From the NCBI GenBank assembly GCA_002471865.1, contig DKQU01000048.1:1-5179 (forward strand): a stretch of DNA of 5,179 nucleotides. Reading direction: 5' to 3'. Below are positions 1-5,179 of the stretch, in pieces (position 1 is the stretch's first letter; each line of letters begins with the position of its first letter). Source of the stretch: Fidelibacterota bacterium UBA7300. Its GTDB lineage: Bacteria; Fidelibacterota; Marinisomatia; Marinisomatales; UBA2128. The notes below the pieces were generated by a model, which made no database searches, was not told the DNA's origin, and was given only the letters and a program-made list of their open reading frames with translations. Made by a program: the position numbers and the translations under genes.

Positions 1-43
1 CGGTGGGGAACAGATAACGAAGAAAATGCTCTATTTGAAGTAG
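1..43 (+). CDS. 3' end of an upstream gene, probably a secreted protein with a type IX sorting tail (partial)
   Basis: Reading from base 2, the sequence encodes GGEQITKKMLYLK followed by a TAG stop at 41-43. This matches the very end of a Por/type IX secretion C-terminal sorting domain: the 760-residue protein in this window ends GETRQTRKILLMK, sharing the pattern G-E-x-T-[RK]-K-[IM]-L-x-x-K. Such tails direct proteins across the outer membrane and are usually cleaved on export. A terminator hairpin starts 25 nt after the stop, as expected for a real gene end. The body of the protein lies outside the window, so its function cannot be stated. The other two forward frames stop at 15-17 and 103-105 and show no such motif. 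The call rests on only 13 residues. Confidence 0.6.
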   Translation, partial: GGEQITKKMLYLK

Positions 44-68
44 AGAGCAGCGTTACATCTGGATGTAT

Positions 69-99
69 GAAGCCCGGCGTAAGTCGGGCTTCTGTGTTT
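69..99 (+). terminator. Rho-independent terminator of the upstream gene
   Basis: A 10-bp stem pairs 69-78 (GAAGCCCGGC) with 83-92 (GTCGGGCTTC), with one G-U pair, closed by a GTAA loop that fits the stable GNRA tetraloop class. A moderately T-rich run (93-99, TGTGTTT) follows. It lies 25 nt after the TAG at 41-43. The T-tract is interrupted, but stem and loop are strong. Confidence 0.82.
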
Positions 100-404
100 A
101 ACTAAAATATAGAATGTAATACCTCAGTCTCAGGTAGGATGGAAGAATGTTTGGAGAATGGCACCAAAACTGCGTAGTTCGCTGTCACTTGATTATTCTA
201 AAGATGAGGAGTTCTCTATTTTCTATATTTATATGGGGTTGAACTGGCGGATATAATCTTACTTGTTGTGGTGTTTATCTTATCCGACTATCACATGGTG
301 ACCGAACTCACACTCGTAAAATGTTACTCTTGAAATAAACCATCATCTGTAGTACACTTCTTTGTCATTATGAGGAAAACACTAATGAATTATGGGAAAA
401 TACC
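93..404. other. Intergenic region upstream of the secreted hydrolase
   Basis: About 310 bases hold no convincing gene. Short forward frames exist (for example 12 codons at 139-177), but none has a ribosome binding site or a recognisable protein. No tRNA cloverleaf or riboswitch core was recognised. A perfect TATAAT hexamer lies at 252-257, but the position 17 nt upstream is only TTATAT (229-234), so it is a weak promoter candidate. A small dyad TCAC-ATG-GTGA lies at 291-301. The better promoter match is at 330-358. The length would allow regulation of the downstream gene, but no operator was identified. Confidence 0.6.
330..358 (+). promoter_or_regulatory. Candidate sigma70-type promoter for the secreted hydrolase gene
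   Basis: TTGAAA (330-335, 5 of 6 to the -35 consensus) is separated by exactly 17 nt from TACACT (353-358, 4 of 6 to the -10 consensus). Transcription would begin near 365, about 40 nt before the ATG at 405. If this lineage uses the Bacteroidota-type sigma factor (TTG / TAnnTTTG), the nearby CTTCTTTG (357-364) is an imperfect alternative. Assigned by hexamer matching only. Confidence 0.4.
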
Positions 405-2687
405 ATGAAGAACTTCCTGAACAGACCTTTCATTCCCATCGGAGCTCTCCTAATTTTATTTTTTTGCCAGCTATCAGCCGATCCGTCCACTTTTGCCATG
501 AGGATGAACGGCCACAAACACAATATGGAAGAAGACTATCTGGAACGGGGCATTCAAGAGTGGTATGATATTTATACAGATAGCCTTGACCTTACCGCTA
601 TGATGGATAGTATGGTCCAGGATGTAGGTCTTAGTATTATTGAATTTTCTCAGCCTGAGGATGCCACAGTTATCTATGCCGAAGATTCTTCCGGTGTATA
701 CGAATTTGTCATCGGACTTTCGCTGGATAATTGGGTCGTGGTGGCAGAAGGAGCCGGCTGTATTTTTGATATTGGTATTTCCGGCATTGGGGCCATGATT
801 GGCGGGACCAGTGAGTTCGGTTCCACTGGTCTGGATGTGACTCTGGGTGAGCCAACACCTCTTGATCCTGTGGTAACTGTCGACGGTTCAGGTTTTCCCT
901 GGTGTGATGGAATGGAATTCATTGTTCAAGAAGGTGTAGAGGGAATTATAGATTCATTTTTGGATAGTCTTACACTGGCACTGGACGGACTTGGCTTGGA
1001 TAGTATGTTTGTATTTGGAGACCTTCTGGGCGCATTGGGAATCGATGATGAGGAACTGCTGGCTGCAGCCTTTGCGAGTTTTCCCATGGATCTGACCATC
1101 GTAACAGAGAACGATCCCGAGGAAAATGTTGTTCAGCTTATTTATGATATGGACTTCCTCACGGGTACGAGCACTGATCCTCAAGCGTTTGTGGGCATTG
1201 AGCCTGATCCGGTAAACGGTTCTCAATTGGAGATTGGCGGATTCAGCTATCTATACTGGCAGTTGCAGCGCGGCTTTCACTGGCATGAGGATTGGGATGA
1301 TACACAGCGGGTAAATGCCGCCTTCGATATTATGGAATCCCTCAGCATAAACGGCTTCCGTATGGAGACTTTTTGGGGTAGAGTCCAGTCCCAGGCGTAT
1401 GTTGAAGAAGGCTTGGATCCGGCAGATGTGACCCCGGAGATGATTGATGACTTTTTGGCTGATCCGGAGCATTGGGACGATTCAGAATTTGCCGCCATCT
1501 TTGATATTCTGGATAACAGTGTCGCTCGCGGTTTGACTCCTTTCATGGCAATCGGTGTGGGTCACGAGGATCGCCCGCCGAGGACTGCTGACGGATTAAG
1601 AATCGCACCGGCCACAGCAGGATGGGAGCTACCGGACAATTTTATAGCAGTGACGCCTGAGACTTACCTCTACAATCTAAAAATTTACGCTCACGCTACG
1701 GTACGGAAATACGCTGACTATGTAGACGTATGGCAGGCGGAGAATGAGCTGGATGCCGCCGCTTTCGCTGCCGCGGATCCTGAATGGTGGCGGAAGGGTG
1801 ATTACTGGCTCGATCGTGATTTCCGTAATCAGGTCATGGATGTTCTCGTAGAAGCTATTCGGACGGAAGATCCTACAGGTCTCATTACCCACGATCTCCA
1901 CATGCTGGGTTTCATGGAGGCGCTGGAGGATTGGATAGATGATCTAGATATTATCGGTTTCAACTACTACCCCAATCAAGCGTGGGCCCTGCCGAACATG
2001 GGATTTTCCATGGGTGAGTACGTCTGGGCTGTTCGTCGTGTCTTGGCGGGATTGGGTCATGCCGGGAAACCTGTCTGGCTCATCGAAAGCGGTTTTCCGG
2101 GAATCGAGCTTGACGATCCACCGGACTCTATTTCACTGGAAGAAGATATGATCTACTTCTCGGAGAATCGCCAGGATAAATACATTTCCGATGCACTAAA
2201 TTCTGCTGTAGAGAACGGCATCAACGGCTTCTTCTATTTTTCACTGACTGCTGAGGAGGATGAAGACGTTGGCGGTGGCGGAGCACTGAATACATACATG
2301 AGATTTTCTGGACTCATTCGTAAGGACACCGATGAGCAAAAAGCAGCTTTGGTACCTTTCGCCAATCTTTACAATGAATTAGTCATGGAAGTGGGTATTG
2401 AGCCGTCAGAATTGGCCATGCCTCAGGACTATGTTCTTTATCAGAACTATCCCAATCCATTCAATCCAACGACTAACATCCGGTTTTCGGTAGAGACGCA
2501 GGGTGATATGTTATTACATATTTATGATATTACGGGAAGATTGGTGGAGACTTTGGTAACTGGTGAATTGATGAGTGGCGATCATGTTGTGCAATGGGAC
2601 GCTTCTGATTATGCCAGCGGGGTCTATTTCGTACGGCTTGTAGCAGGTGAAACTAGGCAAACGAGGAAAATACTGCTAATGAAGTAA
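405..2687 (+). CDS. Secreted clan GH-A-like glycoside hydrolase with type IX sorting tail
   Basis: 760 residues, probably an exported enzyme acting on a polysaccharide or glycan; the substrate is unknown. Residues 1-25 form a signal peptide (hydrophobic 8-23; cleavage likely after LSA-25 or TFA-31). Residues about 35-260 are an unrecognised domain with only two cysteines (C119, C167), possibly a disulfide. Residues about 275-660 resemble a retaining GH-A (beta/alpha)8 barrel: GFRMETFWGR at 317-326 (beta-2 arginine R319), WQAENE at 443-448 (candidate acid/base E448), GFNYYPN at 518-524 (beta-6), and VWLIESG at 557-563 (candidate nucleophile E561). The 113-residue glutamate spacing suits this clan. 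Residues 676-760 are a Por/type IX C-terminal sorting domain (YQNYPNPFNP, then GVYFVRL and a basic end). The protein is visibly acidic. The start is the first in-frame ATG; GGGAAAA at 394-400 is a weak ribosome site. Terminators on both sides suggest a single-gene transcript. The GH family number cannot be assigned by eye, and a non-catalytic relative is possible. Confidence 0.85.
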   Translation: MKNFLNRPFIPIGALLILFFCQLSADPSTFAMRMNGHKHNMEEDYLERGIQEWYDIYTDSLDLTAMMDSMVQDVGLSIIEFSQPEDATVIYAEDSSGVYEFVIGLSLDNWVVVAEGAGCIFDIGISGIGAMIGGTSEFGSTGLDVTLGEPTPLDPVVTVDGSGFPWCDGMEFIVQEGVEGIIDSFLDSLTLALDGLGLDSMFVFGDLLGALGIDDEELLAAAFASFPMDLTIVTENDPEENVVQLIYDMDFLTGTSTDPQAFVGIEPDPVNGSQLEIGGFSYLYWQLQRGFHWHEDWDDTQRVNAAFDIMESLSINGFRMETFWGRVQSQAYVEEGLDPADVTPEMIDDFLADPEHWDDSEFAAIFDILDNSVARGLTPFMAIGVGHEDRPPRTADGLRIAPATAGWELPDNFIAVTPETYLYNLKIYAHATVRKYADYVDVWQAENELDAAAFAAADPEWWRKGDYWLDRDFRNQVMDVLVEAIRTEDPTGLITHDLHMLGFMEALEDWIDDLDIIGFNYYPNQAWALPNMGFSMGEYVWAVRRVLAGLGHAGKPVWLIESGFPGIELDDPPDSISLEEDMIYFSENRQDKYISDALNSAVENGINGFFYFSLTAEEDEDVGGGGALNTYMRFSGLIRKDTDEQKAALVPFANLYNELVMEVGIEPSELAMPQDYVLYQNYPNPFNPTTNIRFSVETQGDMLLHIYDITGRLVETLVTGELMSGDHVVQWDASDYASGVYFVRLVAGETRQTRKILLMK

Positions 2688-2712
2688 TCTACTTTAGTGA
2701 AACATACTATAA

Positions 2713-2757
2713 AGAAGCATCCGCTGAAAAGATAGTCTGTCGGGTGCTTCTCTCTTT
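2713..2757 (+). terminator. Rho-independent terminator of the secreted hydrolase gene
   Basis: An 11-bp stem pairs 2713-2723 (AGAAGCATCCG) with 2741-2751 (CGGGTGCTTCT), with one G-U pair. The 17-nt loop contains a minor AGA-TAG-TCT hairpin. A pyrimidine-rich, T-rich tail (CTCTTTT) follows. The stem begins 25 nt after the TAA at 2685-2687. It separates the hydrolase from the transporter gene. Confidence 0.85.
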
Positions 2758-2784
2758 TACCAGATTTATTCTCTACTCAATAAT
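2756..2784 (+). promoter_or_regulatory. Weak candidate promoter for the cation transporter gene
   Basis: TTTACC (2756-2761, 4 of 6) is followed after 17 nt by AATAAT (2779-2784, 5 of 6 but lacking the first T). It overlaps the tail of the preceding terminator and would start transcription near 2791, only about 16 nt before the ATG. An alternative is a Bacteroidota-like -7 element TAAGTTTG at 2795-2802, which would give a leaderless mRNA but has no TTG at the expected -33 position. Neither is strong. Confidence 0.25.
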
Positions 2785-2806
2785 TAGTTCGTTGTAAGTT
2801 TGCTCC

Positions 2807-3472
2807 ATGTCTTTAGATAAGAATTCTAAATCTTCTTTATTCAAATGGGCCATTTTTCTTGCAGCCTTCACAGTTATCTATAATGTGGTGGAAGGAGTCG
2901 TGGCAGTTTATTTTGGAGCTGTGGATGAAACTCTGGCACTCTTTGGCTTTGGTTTGGATTCCTTCGTGGAGGTGATTTCCGGAGTTGGCATCTGGCACAT
3001 GGTCAGCCGCTTGCGGAGTGCTGGAGATGATTACCGGGATCACTTTGAGAAACGGGCACTGCAGGTAACGGGAACAGCTTTCTATTTTTTGATGACTGGA
3101 TTGATTTTTACGGCAGGGTGGAACCTCTACGCCGGTCATAAACCTCAAACAACTTTTTGGGGAGTTATTATAGCTGTGATCTCCATTCTGGTCATGTGGT
3201 GGCTCATCCGGGAGAAGGTAAAGGTAGGCACTCTTCTCGATTCTGATGCCATCATTGCCGATGCAAACTGCACCAAAGCGTGTATGCAATTATCTTTTGT
3301 TTTATTGGCTTCTAGTCTGGTCTATGAATTATTTGAAATCGGCAGTATTGATGCCATCGGTTCATTATTCATAGCGGGAATTGCTTTTCGGGAAGGGAAG
3401 GAATCATTCGAGAAAGCAGAAGGGAAAGTATGTGAAACTTGCAACAATCATGAAGAGATCGATAAAGAGTGA
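2807..3472 (+). CDS. Membrane-only cation diffusion facilitator-like transporter
   Basis: 221 residues, an integral inner-membrane protein resembling the transmembrane domain of cation diffusion facilitator (CDF) metal exporters, which usually exchange divalent metal ions for protons. Hydrophobic segments are visible near 14-36, 42-66, 86-108, 116-134, 159-178 and 181-194, giving six helices. TM2 carries D51-x3-E55 within FGFGLDSFVE, a CDF-type metal site. The segment before TM5, D147-A-I-I-A-D152-A-N-C-T-K-A-C159-M-Q-L-S, aligns with the canonical site where many CDFs have HxxxD; here C155 and C159 take those places. TM6 has SIDAIGSLFIAG, like the usual DPIG-type motif. The roughly 80-residue cytoplasmic domain of standard CDFs (about 300 residues in total) is absent, replaced by a short tail ending C209-E-T-C212-N-N-H215. 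The ATG at 2807 is the only reasonable start because an in-frame TAA lies at 2795-2797. No Shine-Dalgarno is visible. The transported ion is unknown; a soft metal is an inference from the cysteines. Confidence 0.8.
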   Translation: MSLDKNSKSSLFKWAIFLAAFTVIYNVVEGVVAVYFGAVDETLALFGFGLDSFVEVISGVGIWHMVSRLRSAGDDYRDHFEKRALQVTGTAFYFLMTGLIFTAGWNLYAGHKPQTTFWGVIIAVISILVMWWLIREKVKVGTLLDSDAIIADANCTKACMQLSFVLLASSLVYELFEIGSIDAIGSLFIAGIAFREGKESFEKAEGKVCETCNNHEEIDKE

Positions 3473-3494
3473 GTAAGAGAAAAGAATTTTATCG

Positions 3495-3524
3495 AAATAA
3501 AGTAAATATATTTTAACTTTATTT
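3495..3524. repeat. AT-rich inverted repeat downstream of the transporter gene
   Basis: AAATAAAGT (3495-3503) is the exact reverse complement of ACTTTATTT (3516-3524). Two further A-T pairs (3505-3506 with 3513-3514) lie beyond one A-A mismatch, leaving a small AT loop. It starts 22 nt after the transporter stop. It could be a weak, possibly bidirectional terminator or a protein-binding dyad, but it has one G-C pair in each arm and no clean T-tract, so function is uncertain. Confidence 0.4.
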
Positions 3525-3614
3525 AACTTGCCTGCGTCAAAGATTTCTGAAATATTCCACGGCTATTTTGACTCTAAAAACCAATTGATAGATTCAGATA
3601 GAAATACAATAATT

Positions 3615-3623
3615 AAAGGAGGT
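3615..3623 (+). promoter_or_regulatory. Strong Shine-Dalgarno of the TonB-dependent receptor
   Basis: AAAGGAGGT (3615-3623) is nearly perfectly complementary to the 3' end of 16S rRNA and lies 12 nt before the ATG at 3636. It fixes that start. The contrast with the transporter gene, which shows no such motif, is marked. TTGATA (3585-3590) and AATAAT (3608-3613) at 17 nt look like a promoter, but the start point they imply would fall inside this ribosome site, so that reading is unlikely. TTGACT (3568-3573) with TAGATT (3589-3594) is a weaker alternative with a short 15-nt spacer. Confidence 0.85.
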
Positions 3624-3635
3624 AGATTTACAATC

Positions 3636-5179
3636 ATGAAAAAGCGTTTTATCTATTTGTCAATTTTAATAATGTTGACATTTCAGTCTGTTGCATTCGC
3701 TCAGCGCTTTGACCCTAGCCGGCTGCCGAAGATCGGTATCGTTACCGGTACGGTTATCGATTCAACCACAGGCGATCCGGTTGCCTACGCGTCAGTTTCT
3801 CTTATTAGCGTAAAGGAACAGACGGTAGTCACCGGCGGTATTACAAATGATCAGGGCCGTTTCTATATAGATGAAATCCAACTCGGTCGATACGATTTGG
3901 TGATAGAGTTTATCGGCTATGAGAAGACTATCATACGGGGTATTAATCTCTTCCGGGGAGAAGGCGGTGGAGTTGAGAAGAATCTCGGTACTATCGAACT
4001 CGTTATGAAGCTGCTCCAAATGCAAGAACTTAGCGTGACCGGCGATTTACCCGAGATCGTACTCACTTCCGATAAACTGATATATGTTGTGGATAAAAAT
4101 TTAACTGCTCAAGCGGGCACTGCAGAAGATGTATTAAATAACGTTCCCATGGTGACTGTTGACCAGGACGGCGAGGTAGCTTTACGAGGCAATTCAAACG
4201 TCAAAATGTTGGTCAACGGTCGACCAAACCGGACAGGCGAAGGTCCAAATGATGTGGATAACATCCCTGCGTCACTGATTGATAAAGTAGAGGTTATGAC
4301 TTCCCCCTCCGCCAAATATGATCCTGAGGGAATGGCAGGCATTATCAATATTGTGTTGAAAAAAGAGCAGAATGATGGATTGAATGGCAACTTGAAGATT
4401 AACGGGCAACATAATGATTATGGTAGTATTGGTGATATGAATGGATTTACCGCTTATGGGAATTATAAAAGCGGGAAATGGAATCTGTATTCCGCATACA
4501 GTTTAAATAACCGTCTTAGGAACGTGAATGGAGATCGTACAGTAGATATAGAATACTATGATGCTACTGATGGCAGCCCGGACACAACTTATAATATTTA
4601 TTCATATGATTTTGTCAATGAGTCAGATCGCTTAGGGCATTCTTTCAAGTTTGGTACTGACTATTATGTTAATGAACAGCTTATAGTGACTGGAGAATTA
4701 AATTATGATATTCATACGCGAACAGGCACCAATCAGCAAGACAATATTCTACCATTCCCATACACAAAAACAATACATGAGGAGGATCTTGGCGGCAATT
4801 ATGATGTGGAAGGTTTTTTTGCGATCGATAAAAGTTTCGATAATCCGGATCGTGAATTTTATTTCTCAGTTAGCTATGATTATGAACAGAATTCTGAATA
4901 TGAAATACAGCAGCTAGAGCAGCAAACCGATTCCACATTATTTAACGAGGAGATAAATGGAATCGAGCTGGACGCCTCATATAAACACCCATTAAACGAA
5001 AGATCAAAGATTGAGATTGGTTATGACGGTAGAATAAATGATAATTCCGAGAGTATGGATTTCCAAATCACCAATAATGATAGCATGTTTTCGGGGATTA
5101 ATACTTTTGGATATAAACGGGATATTCATGGCCTTTTTTTGGAATTTGATTACCAGTTTAGTGAATCGTTCAGTATCAA
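3636..5179 (+). CDS. TonB-dependent outer-membrane receptor, OMP beta-barrel family (3' partial)
   Basis: An open frame of 514 codons runs off the right edge with no stop; relatives are typically around 800 residues or more, so a large part of the barrel is missing. Residues 1-22 are a signal peptide (MKKR, hydrophobic core, AFA-22 cleavage before Q23). Residues about 35-100 are a carboxypeptidase regulatory-like beta-sandwich: VTGTVIDSTTGDPVAYASV, then TNDQGRFYIDEIQLGRYDL and FIGYEK. A linker near 128-137 (QMQELSVTGD) resembles a TonB-box region. Residues about 145-243 are the plug: AEDVLNNVPMVTVDQDGEV (163-181), LRGNSNVKMLVNGRP (183-197), IDKVEVMTSPSAKYDPEGMAG (215-235) and IINIVLKK (236-243). 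From about 250 onward, alternating aromatic and polar beta-strands form the barrel (for example GNYKSGKWNLYSAYSLNN). It would import a bulky ligand with TonB energy; the ligand cannot be told. This layout fits the OMP_b-brl_3-type receptors of FCB bacteria rather than SusC, and no SusD follows within the window. Confidence 0.9.
   Translation, partial: MKKRFIYLSILIMLTFQSVAFAQRFDPSRLPKIGIVTGTVIDSTTGDPVAYASVSLISVKEQTVVTGGITNDQGRFYIDEIQLGRYDLVIEFIGYEKTIIRGINLFRGEGGGVEKNLGTIELVMKLLQMQELSVTGDLPEIVLTSDKLIYVVDKNLTAQAGTAEDVLNNVPMVTVDQDGEVALRGNSNVKMLVNGRPNRTGEGPNDVDNIPASLIDKVEVMTSPSAKYDPEGMAGIINIVLKKEQNDGLNGNLKINGQHNDYGSIGDMNGFTAYGNYKSGKWNLYSAYSLNNRLRNVNGDRTVDIEYYDATDGSPDTTYNIYSYDFVNESDRLGHSFKFGTDYYVNEQLIVTGELNYDIHTRTGTNQQDNILPFPYTKTIHEEDLGGNYDVEGFFAIDKSFDNPDREFYFSVSYDYEQNSEYEIQQLEQQTDSTLFNEEINGIELDASYKHPLNERSKIEIGYDGRINDNSESMDFQITNNDSMFSGINTFGYKRDIHGLFLEFDYQFSESFSI

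Noticed and set aside
29..45. CTCTA...TAGAG hairpin across the left-edge stop codon
   Set aside because: It is only five mostly A-T pairs, and the region is explained by coding sequence.
291..301. TCAC-ATG-GTGA dyad as an operator
   Set aside because: Four-base arms are expected by chance in 300 bases, and it does not overlap the best promoter candidate or match a known operator with proper spacing.
405..470. Lipoprotein signal in the hydrolase (cysteine at residue 21)
   Set aside because: The residues before C21 are LFF, not a lipobox of the L-[AS]-[GA]-C type, and the type IX sorting tail gives a different export route.
2837..3289. A 150-codon minus-strand open frame
   Set aside because: It lies wholly within the well-supported transporter gene on the other strand, its translation has no recognisable domain, and it reads as a shadow frame. 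The same applies to minus-strand frames at 674-922, 954-1226, 1251-1472, 1277-1546, 1677-1901, 3792-4025 and 4109-4390.
4705..4917. A 70-codon forward open frame inside the receptor gene
   Set aside because: It is out of frame with the receptor, which stays open and shows convincing barrel sequence throughout; the alternative translation has no features and no ribosome site.
2807..5179. Metal-import/export operon of the transporter and the TonB-dependent receptor
   Set aside because: The genes are 163 nt apart with an AT-rich inverted repeat between them and their own start signals, and nothing in the visible receptor indicates a metal-chelate ligand.
3636..5179. SusC-like glycan importer paired with the secreted hydrolase (a polysaccharide utilisation locus)
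   Set aside because: The receptor resembles the general OMP beta-barrel receptor group, no SusD-like gene is visible, and the unrelated transporter gene and a terminator separate it from the hydrolase.

Overview
The window looks like chromosomal DNA from an uncultured Gram-negative bacterium of the Fibrobacterota-Chlorobiota-Bacteroidota (FCB) superphylum. A Neomarinimicrobiota-, Calditrichota- or Ignavibacteria-like lineage is the best guess. The evidence is a C-terminal type IX secretion (Por) sorting tail containing YQNYPNPFNPTT on the 760-residue protein, a similar tail end (ITKKMLYLK) on the gene cut by the left edge, and a carboxypeptidase-regulatory-domain plus plug plus barrel TonB-dependent receptor at the right. 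The exact phylum is inference.

Layout, all on the + strand: (1) 1-43, last 13 codons of an upstream gene with a sorting-tail ending, followed by a strong hairpin terminator (69-99). (2) 93-404, an intergenic stretch with a plausible sigma70-type promoter (330-358) and a possible 12-codon leader ORF. (3) 405-2687, a secreted protein with an unrecognised N-terminal domain, a clan GH-A-like (beta/alpha)8 glycoside hydrolase barrel and a sorting tail, closed by a second strong terminator (2713-2757). (4) 2807-3472, a membrane-only cation-diffusion-facilitator-like transporter with cysteines where canonical members have His/Asp, and a CxxCxxH tail. (5) 3473-3635, a short gap with an AT-rich inverted repeat and a very strong Shine-Dalgarno sequence. 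(6) 3636 to beyond the right edge, the first 514 codons of a TonB-dependent outer-membrane receptor.

The genes are co-directional but appear to be separate transcription units rather than one operon: two clear terminators lie between the first three genes, and 163 nt separates the transporter from the receptor. All the proteins act at or beyond the cell envelope: exported polymer- or glycan-acting enzymes, an inner-membrane metal carrier and an outer-membrane receptor. No mobile element, CRISPR array, tRNA or rRNA was seen. The most interesting items are the uncharacterised N-terminal domain fused to the hydrolase barrel and the cysteine-rich metal site of the transporter. I found no convincing multi-gene new system.
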